64,000 bases of DNA from CAIMZW01 sp037133095 (GCA_037133095.1 JBAXOT010000004.1:40079-104078), one strand, 5' to 3'; counted from the first letter of the stretch, positions 1 through 9,626 are shown. A program made the numbers and translations. The notes: generated by a model from the letters alone, not told the origin.

Positions 1-1
1 G

Positions 2-832
2 GAACCGATTGCGGCATTGGAAAAACAGATTCGCCACCTTCTCCCCTTTGTCAGGCGAGGTGAAATCGCAGGGATTCATTTAGAAGGACCGTATTTGTCG
101 AAGGCGAAGTGCGGCGCCCACGATCCGAAACTTCTTCGTACACCAGATCTCGAAGAAATCTCCGACCTCATCGCCGTAGGCGAGGGTGCAATCATGATGA
201 TCACTATTGCACCAGAGTTGCCGAACGCCCTTGACGCGATTCAACTCATTACTGATTCCGGGATCGTAGCCGCCATTGGTCACTCCAACGCTGACTTCGA
301 AACCGCTCGTAAGGCAATCGATGCTGGCGCCTCCGTTATCACCCATTTTTACAATGGCTTGCCCTCCTTAAGCCATCGCCAACCAACTGTCACGGTTGCT
401 GGTTTGCTAGATGAGTTCATTACCTTAGAACTGATACTCGACGGACATCATGTCAATGCTTCTGCAGTTGAACTGCTTTTAAAAAATGCGCCAGACCGAG
501 TTGTGCTGGTTACTGATGCTATGTCGGCTGCCGGTGGGTCTGAAGGCAGGTACAAAATTGGCGAATTAGATGTCGAGGTGAAGAACGGCCGCGCCGAATT
601 GCTCTCCAATCGTTCATTGGCAGGAAGTACCTTGACTATGGATCAAGCTTTTCTTCGCTTGGTCCACCATCATGGCAAGTCAATCGAAGAAGCCTCACAT
701 GCCACTTCTGTTCTGCCTGCCCGAACACTAGGCATCTCCTACGTTGGCGAAATAAAAGAAGGGTTTAAGGCGCACTTCGTTGAACTATCGGAAGATGAAG
801 AGCGAATCTCGCAAGTTCTTCGGTTTCAATAA
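2..832 (+). CDS. nagA: N-acetylglucosamine-6-phosphate deacetylase, 5' end missing
   Basis: This enzyme removes the acetyl group from GlcNAc-6-phosphate, feeding amino-sugar or peptidoglycan breakdown products into glucosamine-6-phosphate in the cytoplasm. The frame is open from base 2, so the true start lies before the window. About 276 residues are visible of a family that is usually near 380. Family motifs are in order: HLEGPYLS (substrate and metal region), GHSNAD, HFYNGLPSL (metal-binding H with the N of HxFN), LDGHH, and LVTDAMSAAG with the catalytic Asp. A 143-base gap separates it from the ABC operon. I saw no terminator hairpin with a T-run in that gap, so read-through is possible. 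The family assignment is firm; the exact N-terminus is unknown. Confidence 0.93.
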   Translation, partial: EPIAALEKQIRHLLPFVRRGEIAGIHLEGPYLSKAKCGAHDPKLLRTPDLEEISDLIAVGEGAIMMITIAPELPNALDAIQLITDSGIVAAIGHSNADFETARKAIDAGASVITHFYNGLPSLSHRQPTVTVAGLLDEFITLELILDGHHVNASAVELLLKNAPDRVVLVTDAMSAAGGSEGRYKIGELDVEVKNGRAELLSNRSLAGSTLTMDQAFLRLVHHHGKSIEEASHATSVLPARTLGISYVGEIKEGFKAHFVELSEDEERISQVLRFQ

Positions 833-975
833 ATATTTACCTAGGGTGAACAAAGAGGGCTTTAAAGCTATTGAGCGCCCAGGTAACAACCATGTTAAAT
901 GTGAGATTTAAGGCACCTGAAGATGAATTCTCTTGCCACAGGTGAGAGTATTCCATTCCCTACAAGGAGGAGCCT

Positions 976-2697
976 ATGCGCCGTTCGATCGCAGTTCTCG
1001 CCCTAGCATCAACATTATCTATGGGCCTATTTGCCACCACCCTCGCCTCATCCGGAGCCGCTTCCGCAACCGGAACCGATGCCCCGCTCGCTGCCTATGA
1101 TGCATCGCATGCTGGTGGCACATTAAAGTTGGTAGCCAACGCTGCCGCTGGATCACTCGATCCAAAGATTAACTACACCGCCCAGTACTGGCAGTTGTAT
1201 CAGGCTACCTATGACGGACTCCTTACCTTCTCTTATGGAGATGGCAAGAACACCTTTAATGTGGTTCCTGACCTCGCCGTTGCTCTGCCTAAGATTTCCA
1301 ATGGTGGAAAGACTCTTACCTTTACATTGCGTAAGGGCATTAAGTTTTCTACTGGCGCTGCAGTCACAGTGGCCGACGTTAAAGCATCCTTCGAACGAAT
1401 CTTCAAAGTTTCATCCCCGACTGCCGGTTCTTTCTACAATGGGATCGTTGGCGCCGATGCTTGCTTGAAGGCTCCTGCAAGTTGCAAGTTAGATAAGGGT
1501 GTTGTTGTTAATGCCGCCACCGGATCTATCGTCATCAACTTGGTTTCACCAGATGATGCAATTCTCAGCAAATTAGCCGTGCCACACGCAGTCATCAACC
1601 CTGCCAGTGCACCTGCCAAAGATGCTGGAACTACCATCATCCCAACCACAGGCGCTTATATGTTCAAGTCATATGACCCAAACAAGTCACTCATCATGGT
1701 TCGCAATCCTTACTTCAAAGAGTGGAACCATCAAGCACAACCTTCTGGCTACCCAGATGAGATCGATTATTCCTTCGGTCTCACCGCAGAAGCCCAGGTC
1801 ACGGCGGTCGAGAACAATCAAGCCAACTGGATGTACGACCCAGTTCCGGCCGACCGATTAAATGAACTAGGCACCAAGTACGCGGCACAAGTTCACGTCA
1901 ATCCATTGACCGCTATGTGGTACCTCCCCATGAACGTCAATATCGCACCATTCAATAACCTTAAGGCTCGTCAAGCCGTCAACTACGCGCTAGATCGCGC
2001 CGCAATGGTGAAGATCTTCGGTGGTTCCCAACTTGCAGCCCCAGTCTGCTCGTTCTTACCACCAAACTTCCCCGGTCACGTTGATTACTGCGGCTATACC
2101 AAGGGCGCTACTCCTGCAAAGCCAGCCAAGGCATGGGGCAGTGCAGATCTCGCCCTCGCTAAGAAATTGGTCACGGAATCCGGTACTGCCGGAACTGCAG
2201 TCGGCGTTGTCGTCTCAGATGATGAAGTGAATAAGCAAATGGGCGAGTACGTTCAGAGCGTCCTCAATGCGATTGGTTACAAGGCGACCTTGAAGCCAAT
2301 CTCGGGCAACATTCAATTCACTTACATTCAGAATACTAAGAACAAGGTGCAGATCTCTGTCACCCAGTGGTACCAGGATTATCCAGCTGCATCGGACTTC
2401 CTCTACGTACTTCTCGGTTGCGCATCCTTTACCCCAGGATCCGATTCCTCCATCAATATGGCGGGCTATTGCAATAAAGCCTTGGATGCCAAGATGAAGG
2501 CAGCAATCCTGCAAGGAACCACGGACCCAATCGGAGCAAACAAGGCATGGGGCGCAATTGATCAGGCCGTCATGGCTGATGCACCAGTCGCTGTTGCCTT
2601 CACACCTAAGAATCTCGACTTCATCTCGTCAAGCACGAAGAATTACCACTTCTCGCTTCAGTACAAGATGTTCGTTTCCCAGATTCAGCTTAAGTAA
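976..2697 (+). CDS. Peptide-type ABC transporter substrate-binding protein (SBP family 5)
   Basis: This is the extracellular binding component of a dipeptide/oligopeptide (DppA/OppA) importer. It has 573 residues. The start is set by a strong AAGGAGG five to six bases before ATG. The N-terminus is a classical secretion signal (RRS, a hydrophobic stretch, then AxA-type sites near residues 30-33). The mature part opens with GGTLKLVANAAAGSLDP, then YDGLL and LRKGIKFSTGAAVTVADVKAS, which are typical of SBP_bac_5. There is no lipobox cysteine at the signal end, which is unusual for a monoderm binding protein. It is first in a tight operon with two permeases and two ATPases. Substrate is inferred as short peptides because a peptidase and an amidase follow; family 5 also includes binders of nickel, opines and glycans. 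Confidence 0.9.
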   Translation: MRRSIAVLALASTLSMGLFATTLASSGAASATGTDAPLAAYDASHAGGTLKLVANAAAGSLDPKINYTAQYWQLYQATYDGLLTFSYGDGKNTFNVVPDLAVALPKISNGGKTLTFTLRKGIKFSTGAAVTVADVKASFERIFKVSSPTAGSFYNGIVGADACLKAPASCKLDKGVVVNAATGSIVINLVSPDDAILSKLAVPHAVINPASAPAKDAGTTIIPTTGAYMFKSYDPNKSLIMVRNPYFKEWNHQAQPSGYPDEIDYSFGLTAEAQVTAVENNQANWMYDPVPADRLNELGTKYAAQVHVNPLTAMWYLPMNVNIAPFNNLKARQAVNYALDRAAMVKIFGGSQLAAPVCSFLPPNFPGHVDYCGYTKGATPAKPAKAWGSADLALAKKLVTESGTAGTAVGVVVSDDEVNKQMGEYVQSVLNAIGYKATLKPISGNIQFTYIQNTKNKVQISVTQWYQDYPAASDFLYVLLGCASFTPGSDSSINMAGYCNKALDAKMKAAILQGTTDPIGANKAWGAIDQAVMADAPVAVAFTPKNLDFISSSTKNYHFSLQYKMFVSQIQLK

Positions 2698-2729
2698 CTT
2701 GACCCGAAAAGAAAGCAATAACTAACTCA

Positions 2730-3746
2730 ATGAAACGTCGTGTGCCAGTGTCTGCGGAGAAGTCTGATTCTCCAGGCAGAATCGCTCTTCGGACACTGGT
2801 ATCCGACAAACGTTCCTGGATTGCTTCGATATTTCTCATCTTCATCGCGATACTCGCCATTTTTGCCCCGGTTTATGCCCACAACATCGCGCATACCGAT
2901 CCCTTTACCTCATCGCTCAACGCCACCATCCACTTACATGGAAAAGATCTACCCGTACTAGAGCAATCCACGGGCGGTCTGGGTCTTGGTGTTACTCCGA
3001 TTGGTCCCACCTGGAACTTCAGCAAGTACTTTCTCGGTTCGGACAACCAAGGTCGCGATGTCTTCGCCCGCTTGTTATACGGCGGCCGAAATACTTTAAT
3101 GATTGGCTCTTTAGCCGCATTGCTCACCATTGTCATCTCCATCATTATCGGACTTGTCGCTGGCTATTGGCGTGGCTTTATCGATTCCCTTCTCTCCCGA
3201 ATTTTGGATGTCATCTGGGCTTTCCCCGTCTACCTACTTTCCATTTCGCTCTCGGTCGTTCTGCTCACCAGCGGCTTGAGCCTTGGTCCGATTCATGTCG
3301 GGGCAGGCTCTCTTGCACTTCCAATCATCATTATTGGTTTGGTATATGTGCCTTATGTTGCCCGGCCCATCCGAGGCCAAGTCCTCGCCCTGCGCGAGCG
3401 CGAATTTGTTCGCGCCGCCGTTGGTTCGGGTGCTAAGAACTCCACCATCATCTTTCGGGAAATTTTGCCAAACGTTTTTCCATCAGTACTTGTCTTTGTA
3501 CCCTTGATGATTGCCCTATCAATGCTGACTGAATCCGCTCTCTCCTTTCTTTCTATCGGTGTTCAACCACCTGCTGCATCATGGGGAACCATTATTAATG
3601 ACGGTCTCGGACTTCTTTACACCCGCCCCATTGTTGCCTTTGCACCTGGTTTCATGATTGTTCTTACCGCCGTTGCCCTGAACTTGTTGGGTGATGCAGT
3701 CAGAGATGCATTGGATCCCAAGGCACGATTGCGAGGCGCCTTGTGA
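2730..3746 (+). CDS. ABC transporter permease, DppC/OppC type
   Basis: This inner-membrane permease subunit has 338 residues. A cytoplasmic N-terminus leads into a first membrane helix (about residues 30-50), a long extracytoplasmic loop with the OppC-type GSDNQGRDVFARLLYGGR signature near residue 110, and then five further helices. The cytoplasmic EAA loop that contacts the ATPase reads RAAVGSGAKNSTIIFREILP. The order is C-type before B-type permease, the reverse of the common dppBC arrangement. Its stop overlaps the next start as GTGA, indicating translational coupling. Confidence 0.9.
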   Translation: MKRRVPVSAEKSDSPGRIALRTLVSDKRSWIASIFLIFIAILAIFAPVYAHNIAHTDPFTSSLNATIHLHGKDLPVLEQSTGGLGLGVTPIGPTWNFSKYFLGSDNQGRDVFARLLYGGRNTLMIGSLAALLTIVISIIIGLVAGYWRGFIDSLLSRILDVIWAFPVYLLSISLSVVLLTSGLSLGPIHVGAGSLALPIIIIGLVYVPYVARPIRGQVLALREREFVRAAVGSGAKNSTIIFREILPNVFPSVLVFVPLMIALSMLTESALSFLSIGVQPPAASWGTIINDGLGLLYTRPIVAFAPGFMIVLTAVALNLLGDAVRDALDPKARLRGAL

Positions 3747-4711
3747 CCTCCTTTATTCTCAAGCGTCTCTCCGCGATGGTCTTTGTTCTGACCTCGATTT
3801 CTATTTTGGTCTTTCTTATTTTCTTTGCAACGCCTGGCGTTGATCCGGCGGCTCGCATCGCAGGCAGAAATGCCGACCAACAGACTTTGCAACAGGTGCG
3901 GGCTTCTTTCGAACTCGATAAACCTATTCCGATTCGATACCTATCGATGATGCGCCATCTCTTTATCTCGCAAGACTTGACCTCTTACGTCAATCGCGGT
4001 GCGAAGGTTTTGCCCCAACTCTGGCAAGCAATTCCTGCAACACTTTCACTCGTTATTGGTGCGGCGATCATCTGGCTCATTCTTGGCATTGGCTTGGGGG
4101 TATTGGCGGCGAAGAATAGAAAGTCGTGGATCGACCCGGCCATTTCGATCTTCGGCATCATTGGCGTCTCCCTGCCGGTGTATTGGCTCGGCGAACTCGT
4201 CAATCTTCTCACCCAGAGCAAATTACACAGCAGCGTATTTAAATGGGTTCCCGCGCTGGGCTATGTGGGTCTTTCGCAAGACCCTTGGCAATGGTTCCTC
4301 CACCTGATTTTCCCGTGGTTCACTTTGGCGATTCTTTATGCCGGAATCTATATCCGGGTCTTGCGCAGCGAAATCATCGGCGTAATGCAAGAGGATTACA
4401 TCAAGACCGAGCGCGCAAAAGGTGCGAGCGAGAATCGCATCTTATTGAAGCACGCAACCAGAATGTCCTTGATTACCATCGTCTCGCTCTTTGGCTTGGA
4501 TTTTGGAGCCCTCGTTGGCGGCTCGGCACTTCTCACTGAGGTTGTCTTCGGGATTCAAGGTGTTGGAAAATTGACCTTCAACTCACTGCAGAACTTTGAC
4601 TTGCCCGTCATTATGGCCACCGTTATCTATGCCTCATTCTTCGTGGTCATGGCCAATGCGCTGGTCGACGTTCTTTACGCCTACCTAGATCCACGGGTGC
4701 GCGATGCTTGA
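3743..4711 (+). CDS. ABC transporter permease, DppB/OppB type
   Basis: This is the partner permease of 322 residues. It starts with GTG inside the stop of the upstream permease. The N-terminal helix (residues about 8-30), the conserved DP..R..G region, and several later helices match the DppB family. The EAA loop reads ERAKGASENRILLKHATR near residue 220. The final loop LTEVVFGIQGVGKLTFNSL is the family's C-terminal signature. It overlaps the next ATPase gene by eight bases. With the C-type subunit it would form the membrane channel of the importer. Confidence 0.9.
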   Translation: MTSFILKRLSAMVFVLTSISILVFLIFFATPGVDPAARIAGRNADQQTLQQVRASFELDKPIPIRYLSMMRHLFISQDLTSYVNRGAKVLPQLWQAIPATLSLVIGAAIIWLILGIGLGVLAAKNRKSWIDPAISIFGIIGVSLPVYWLGELVNLLTQSKLHSSVFKWVPALGYVGLSQDPWQWFLHLIFPWFTLAILYAGIYIRVLRSEIIGVMQEDYIKTERAKGASENRILLKHATRMSLITIVSLFGLDFGALVGGSALLTEVVFGIQGVGKLTFNSLQNFDLPVIMATVIYASFFVVMANALVDVLYAYLDPRVRDA

Positions 4712-5672
4712 TAATTTATTAGAGGTCAAGAACTTGCATGTAGATTTTGCCACTTCTCGCGGCATCGTTCGCGCAGTCGATGATCTCTCCTTCACACTTC
4801 GCACCGGCGAGACCTTGGGAATTGTGGGTGAATCCGGAAGTGGCAAATCGGTTTCGATGAGCGCCGTCATGGGATTGATCCGCGATCGAAACGCCACGAT
4901 TTCGGGCACTGTCCTCTTCAAGGGCGCGGACCTCATCACAAAAAGCGATGAGCAAATGCGCACGATTCGAGGCAATGAGATTGCCATGGTCTTCCAAGAC
5001 CCGATGACGGCTTTAACGCCGGTCTATACCGTGGGCTGGCATATCGTCGAACAGATTCGCCTACACACCTCGATGAGCAAGTCACAGGCCCGCCAACGCG
5101 CGATTGAAATCTTGGACGAGGTCGGCATCCCCGATGCCAAACGTCGGGTTGATCAATACCCACACGAATTCTCCGGTGGCATGCGCCAGCGTGCAATCAT
5201 CGCCATGGCATTGGCCCTGAACCCCAAACTCCTTATTGCCGATGAACCAACCACGGCCCTTGATGTCACCATCCAGGCCCAGATTCTCGATCTTCTAGAA
5301 AAACTCAAAGCCCAATACCAATCTTCGATCATCATCATTACTCACGATATGGGCGTGGTCTCCGAGATAGCTGATGAAGTTCTAGTTATGTACGCTGGCA
5401 AGATGGTCGAGCGAAATACCAAGCGCGACATCTTCCGAAATCCCCGCCATCCATATACCCAAGGCTTGATGAATTCGGTGCCGCGAATTAATCGAAAGCG
5501 CACCACCCACCTAGATGCAATTCCCGGCCAACCAGCATCACTTCTCAACCTGCCTGTCGGATGTTCATTCTCCAATCGATGCGCGAAAGTTCATGCCGCT
5601 TGCAGTGAAAAGCCACCACTGGTTCTCAATGACCTGGGCTATGGCGCCGCCTGCTTTTTGGAGCTCGCATGA
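4704..5672 (+). CDS. ABC transporter ATP-binding protein, DppD/OppD type
   Basis: This cytoplasmic ATPase of 322 residues powers the peptide importer. Walker A is GESGSGKSVSMSA (residues about 44-56), the ABC signature is FSGGMRQRAI, and Walker B is LLIADEPTTALD followed by the H-loop ITHDMG. The C-terminal oligopeptide-transporter extension contains NPRHPYTQGLM and a cysteine cluster around GCSFSNRCAKVHAAC, which resembles the iron-sulfur-cluster-forming cysteines reported in OppD/DppD. The ATG lies eight bases before the upstream stop, and the gene ends with ATGA overlap into the next ATPase. Confidence 0.92.
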   Translation: MLDNLLEVKNLHVDFATSRGIVRAVDDLSFTLRTGETLGIVGESGSGKSVSMSAVMGLIRDRNATISGTVLFKGADLITKSDEQMRTIRGNEIAMVFQDPMTALTPVYTVGWHIVEQIRLHTSMSKSQARQRAIEILDEVGIPDAKRRVDQYPHEFSGGMRQRAIIAMALALNPKLLIADEPTTALDVTIQAQILDLLEKLKAQYQSSIIIITHDMGVVSEIADEVLVMYAGKMVERNTKRDIFRNPRHPYTQGLMNSVPRINRKRTTHLDAIPGQPASLLNLPVGCSFSNRCAKVHAACSEKPPLVLNDLGYGAACFLELA

Positions 5673-6634
5673 CTAGAATCCTGCTTGATGTCGCCAATGT
5701 ATCTAAGACCTACACAATCGGATCGAAGTTACGGAAAAAGAGCAAAGACCAAGTCCATGCGGTAAACGAGGTTTCCTTTCAACTTATGCAAGGTGAGACT
5801 TTAGGAATTGTTGGCGAATCGGGTTGCGGAAAATCCACCCTGGGCCGAATGTTGGTCTCCCTTGAGGCAATCACTTCGGGCACCGTTGACTTTGATGGTC
5901 ATAATTTAGGAAAACTCGGCGCGAGAAAAATCCGACCATTACGCAAGCGCTTCCAGATGATCTTTCAAGATCCGTACGCCTCGCTAAATCCGCGACGACA
6001 AATCGGCAAGATTATTGAAGAGCCGCTCCGGATTCAAGGCGCCTCACGAGAAGAGCGAAAGCAAAGAGCGCGCGAACTCTTAGAAAAAGTTGGTTTGGAT
6101 GCTAATTCCTATTCCAAATATCCACATGAATTCTCCGGTGGCCAACGCCAACGAGTGGTTATCGCCCGAGCCCTGGCTCTCAACCCTGAACTTGTCGTAG
6201 CCGACGAGCCCGTCAGCGCCTTGGACGTCTCCATCCAAGCCCAGATTCTCAATCTCTTTCATGACTTGCAAGAAGAGTTTGGCTTGACTTATATCTTCAT
6301 CGCCCATGATCTTGGCGTAGTTCGACACGTCTCTGATCGGATTGCTGTGATGTATCTAGGCAAGATCGTCGAACTCGCACATGCCGATTCACTGTATGAC
6401 TCGCCAGCCCATCCATATTCCCAAGCCTTACTATCTGCCAACCCACGCATGGATACCGACGAGACAAGTACGCGAATTATCTTGACCGGTGACATTCCTA
6501 ATCCCATTAACCGTCCAAGCGGATGTTCGTTTCATCCACGATGTCCAATCGCCGTCGAACGATGCCGGAACGAAGAACCGCCTTTAATTCAGATGGCCGA
6601 TCGCCAAGTAGCTTGCCATTTTCCCACGATCTAG
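5669..6634 (+). CDS. ABC transporter ATP-binding protein, DppF/OppF type
   Basis: This second ATPase of 321 residues completes the five-gene importer. Walker A is GESGCGKSTLGRML, the signature motif is FSGGQRQRVVIARA, Walker B is LVVADEPVSALD and the H-loop is FIAHDLGVV. The C-terminal extension has SPAHPYSQALL and GCSFHPRCPIAVERC, again with paired cysteines. It follows DppD-type by a four-base overlap, so the two are probably made in equal amounts. It converges on the hydrolase gene with only 13 bases between stops and no visible terminator. Confidence 0.92.
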   Translation: MTRILLDVANVSKTYTIGSKLRKKSKDQVHAVNEVSFQLMQGETLGIVGESGCGKSTLGRMLVSLEAITSGTVDFDGHNLGKLGARKIRPLRKRFQMIFQDPYASLNPRRQIGKIIEEPLRIQGASREERKQRARELLEKVGLDANSYSKYPHEFSGGQRQRVVIARALALNPELVVADEPVSALDVSIQAQILNLFHDLQEEFGLTYIFIAHDLGVVRHVSDRIAVMYLGKIVELAHADSLYDSPAHPYSQALLSANPRMDTDETSTRIILTGDIPNPINRPSGCSFHPRCPIAVERCRNEEPPLIQMADRQVACHFPTI

Positions 6635-6647
6635 CAATCAACAGAAG

Positions 6648-7541
6648 TTATCCTTGAACGCTGTCGAAAAAGGCGTTCACAATTCGTTTGAATCTGGCTG
6701 GTTCTTCGATATGTGGCGTATGTGAAGACTCCGGGAAGAGTTCCCAAGTCGCGCCCGGAATTCGCTCGTAAATAATCTTGACCATGTCCGGGGTAGCCTC
6801 ATCATAAAAACCAGAAACCAACATCGTTGGCACATTGATGTTATGAAGGTCGTCGGTGATATCCCATTCTTTTAAAGAGCCAATGACATGGAACTCCGAC
6901 GGCCCATTCATCGTGCCATAGACGGTTGGGTCGATCGCAGCCTGATCGAAACTTTCTTGCGCCCAGGCCGGCAAGGGAATTCTGCAAACATGGCGATCGT
7001 AAAACACCTGAACTGCCTCGAGATACTCTGGATCCGTGGTTGTTTCCGCGGCCTCATGCTTTAACAAAGTGGCTTGCACCTCGGCAGGCAGTTGATCTCG
7101 CAAACGATTTGCCTCAGAGACCCAAACCTTCATACTGGCAGGTGAATCCGCGATGACTAAAGATTTCAAACCATGTGGTCTGGTGATAGCAAACTGCATT
7201 CCCAGCATGCCACCCCAAGATTGGCCAATGATCGAGTAGTCGTCAGAAATGCCAAGATGCTCGACCAACGCTTGAAGTTCTTCCATGAATAATTCCGGCT
7301 GCCAAAATTCGGCCGGTGCATCAGGCAGGTGAGTTGAAAGTCCACATCCGATTTGGTCGTACAAAATTGTGGCTCGTCCTGATTGCGCGATTAATTCCGC
7401 GATAGAAATGCAGTAATTATGCGCCATACCTGGGCCGCCGTGGAGAACCACTACCGGCGTCTTGCCGTTCTTCAGATCACCAATAACTTTGTACCAAGTT
7501 TTACCTGGTCGCCACGTCATTTCACTTGTTACAGAATTCAT
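6648..7541 (-). CDS. Proline iminopeptidase-family alpha/beta hydrolase
   Basis: This predicted cytoplasmic serine peptidase or amidase of 297 residues is of the prolyl-aminopeptidase/L-amino-acid-amidase type. The oxyanion-hole motif is VVLHGGPGMAHNY (residues about 31-43). The nucleophile elbow is IGQSWGGMLGMQ (Ser near residue 106). A late Asp in GFYDEATPDM and a His in SSHTPHIEEP complete the triad. It lies just upstream of the acetamidase-like gene's 3' end on the same strand order and faces the peptide importer. That suggests cleavage of imported di- or tripeptides or amino-acid amides. Other alpha/beta-hydrolase substrates are possible. Confidence 0.85.
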   Translation of the reverse strand: MNSVTSEMTWRPGKTWYKVIGDLKNGKTPVVVLHGGPGMAHNYCISIAELIAQSGRATILYDQIGCGLSTHLPDAPAEFWQPELFMEELQALVEHLGISDDYSIIGQSWGGMLGMQFAITRPHGLKSLVIADSPASMKVWVSEANRLRDQLPAEVQATLLKHEAAETTTDPEYLEAVQVFYDRHVCRIPLPAWAQESFDQAAIDPTVYGTMNGPSEFHVIGSLKEWDITDDLHNINVPTMLVSGFYDEATPDMVKIIYERIPGATWELFPESSHTPHIEEPARFKRIVNAFFDSVQG

Positions 7542-7562
7542 CTCAACCTCTTTCTCAAATAC

Positions 7563-8489
7563 TTATTTTGATTGACGAACCGGACTTGGACATGCAGCAA
7601 TCTTCGGAACTCGCATCTTGGCAATCACAGTTCCGCTGGATGGATGAACGGCTTGGGCAATTCCTAAATCACCGCGAACTGATAAAAAGATAAAAGCATC
7701 TTCGTAAGTAAACCCCCACTGCGTCACCAAAATATTTGCGGCTTCAACACATGCGTGCTTTAACGCCAACGTAAGGTCATCGACAGCAACACCATGGGTA
7801 ATCCAAGAATCTGCCGTCTCTGTGACTGGCCATTCAGAGAAGTGACCCTTGATGACATCAACCGTGATGACTACCTCGCCACCAATCTCAACCCCGGTAC
7901 CGCAAATTTCGCCATCACCCATAGAGGCATGCATATCTCCAATGCCCAGCAATCCACCTTCGTGCCAAACCGGCAAATGAACTATTGAACCTGGTTTGTT
8001 CATATTGTTATCGAGATTGCCGCCATGCTTTCCAGCCGGCAAAGTCCCGATTTCACCCACTTTCGGTGCCACACCAATCACCCCGACCATAGGTGCCATT
8101 GGCCAAGAAACTTTCTCATTGAGATGAACCATGCCATCTTCAACCCGAATAATTCGGGTGTAGGGCGCCTTAACCAGATCATGCAATTGACCCTCGCCTG
8201 GCGACAACATCGCGGCGCCGACTGGTCCAGGGATAATTTCTTCCAGTGTCACCGACAAGGTGTCTCCTGGCAACACACCGTTTACAAAAATTGGTCCAGT
8301 CGCGCCATTTATAAATGCGCGATCATATGTACCGGCATTGTGTTCTGGAGTCGTCACCTGTCCCATATAACAATCCCATGTTTGCAACCGAATCCGATCC
8401 CCCGGATTCACATACAAGGCTGGTTGGTGCTCGCTAGAAAACGAAAATTTAACGCTCGCTTTGGAAAGAAAATGCTCTTGAAAGGTCAC
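7563..8489 (-). CDS. Acetamidase/formamidase family protein
   Basis: This FmdA/AmdA-family amidohydrolase of 308 residues is predicted to release ammonia from short amides such as formamide or acetamide. Conserved stretches include GDRIRLQTWDCYMGQ, the ILVTQWGFTYEDA region, and the metal-site segment GKHGGNLDNNM followed by GIGDMHASMGDGE and GTGVE. The start used is GTG with no clear ribosome binding site, so the first residues are uncertain. It lies 21 bases upstream of the peptidase-like gene and is probably cotranscribed with it. The pair extends nitrogen scavenging alongside the importer. Confidence 0.88.
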   Translation of the reverse strand: MTFQEHFLSKASVKFSFSSEHQPALYVNPGDRIRLQTWDCYMGQVTTPEHNAGTYDRAFINGATGPIFVNGVLPGDTLSVTLEEIIPGPVGAAMLSPGEGQLHDLVKAPYTRIIRVEDGMVHLNEKVSWPMAPMVGVIGVAPKVGEIGTLPAGKHGGNLDNNMNKPGSIVHLPVWHEGGLLGIGDMHASMGDGEICGTGVEIGGEVVITVDVIKGHFSEWPVTETADSWITHGVAVDDLTLALKHACVEAANILVTQWGFTYEDAFIFLSVRGDLGIAQAVHPSSGTVIAKMRVPKIAACPSPVRQSK

Positions 8490-8530
8490 GTCGTGACACT
8501 ATCAGTTAAGCAGTTTTCGACAAGTTAAAC

Positions 8531-9523
8531 CTAGAGAGTAGCCAGAGGCGAATTGGCCGGCACCATGTCCAATCCATCTGGATTGTTGAGGTATCCGGCT
8601 GCGGTTCCCGCCTTCTTCATGTGACCGTACTGCCAGACTATTTTCTTCGTCGCAATATCGACGATGATGATTCGATGATTCGCATCATCTGTGGCAATGA
8701 TTTTTCCGGGCACCAGGGGCAAGGCGAGGGAAGTGTGGTTTAACGCCAGGGCGCCAAGTGGTTTGAACTGCCAGAGCAACTTTCCTTTGGAATTAAAGAG
8801 CACAATCTGGCCGGGTTTTACAAAATCCACCGTGAGATAGACATTGGCTGATACTTCATTGGCGTCCGAGGGATAACTGACACCAGGTGCGTGAATCGCC
8901 CACGAAACTTTGCCAGCCAAAGTCATCGCGTCGATCCAATCGCCGTTAATTTCGGTCACAAGGAATCGACCATCCTTCATCGGAAACGCACCATTTGGGC
9001 TGCCCAAATATTTAGGAGGGCTATGACGGCAGACCCCAGTGGTACCAATCTGAGAGGTGCCACGAGTTAGGGGATTTACAAAGAGCAACCGGCAGTTCTT
9101 GATATCAGCAATCAACAGACGTCCGCTCTTCAACATAATTGCATCGTCCGGATTATTTAACGAGCCTTTTTTTGCAGATCCCTTATCTGGGACGCCATAT
9201 TCAAAGGTGATCTTTCGGGTCGCAATATCAATAATGCTCACCATTTGATGTTCGGACTCGGTGGCAATTATTTGTTTGCCATCAGGGGAGAAGAAAATGT
9301 CATCTGGCGTCTCGAAAGTCTGCCCTGGCTTTAGATCTCCCTTTTGCGGGAATATCCATTTGACTTGTCCGGCGGGATTGATCAGAACTAACCGATTATT
9401 TCCTTCATCCGCAATGATGATGTTGCCGGGCGGAGTATAGGAATTTGCTGCGCCAGCGCCAGGGGCCAAAGTAACTAGAAACAGGGGAATGAGGGCAAGA
9501 GCGGCGGTGCGAAGTTTTGACAT
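8531..9523 (-). CDS. Secreted NHL/YncE-like beta-propeller protein
   Basis: This 330-residue protein has an N-terminal signal peptide (hydrophobic residues about 6-24, cleavage near GAGAAN). Repeated blades carry the pattern I-IADEGNNRLVLINPAGQVKW, then IDIATRKITFEYG, LIADIKNCRLLFVNP, and VDIATKKIVWQYG. This repetition of D..N.RL.I.. and W.Y/F marks a beta-propeller of the NHL/PQQ-like type. No catalytic motif is recognisable. It is probably extracellular and may bind a ligand or polymer at the edge of the polysaccharide locus. Function is unknown. Confidence 0.72.
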   Translation of the reverse strand: MSKLRTAALALIPLFLVTLAPGAGAANSYTPPGNIIIADEGNNRLVLINPAGQVKWIFPQKGDLKPGQTFETPDDIFFSPDGKQIIATESEHQMVSIIDIATRKITFEYGVPDKGSAKKGSLNNPDDAIMLKSGRLLIADIKNCRLLFVNPLTRGTSQIGTTGVCRHSPPKYLGSPNGAFPMKDGRFLVTEINGDWIDAMTLAGKVSWAIHAPGVSYPSDANEVSANVYLTVDFVKPGQIVLFNSKGKLLWQFKPLGALALNHTSLALPLVPGKIIATDDANHRIIIVDIATKKIVWQYGHMKKAGTAAGYLNNPDGLDMVPANSPLATL

Positions 9524-9626
9524 GAGGTCACTTTCGTATCTGCTGGTTGTAGAACGTGCATGACCTGCAATCTTAGGTAAGGGAACTTTCCCGAAACCTA
9601 TTTCCGTAAGTGCTAAACCTCATTCA

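Noticed and set aside
838..886. Possible terminator after nagA (TTACCTAGGG and CCCAGGTAA)
   Set aside because: Imperfect arms, long loop and no T-run.
914..944. CACCTG/CAGGTG inverted repeat upstream of the binding-protein gene
   Set aside because: Six-base arms with a 19-base spacer are expected by chance and no promoter could be placed around it.
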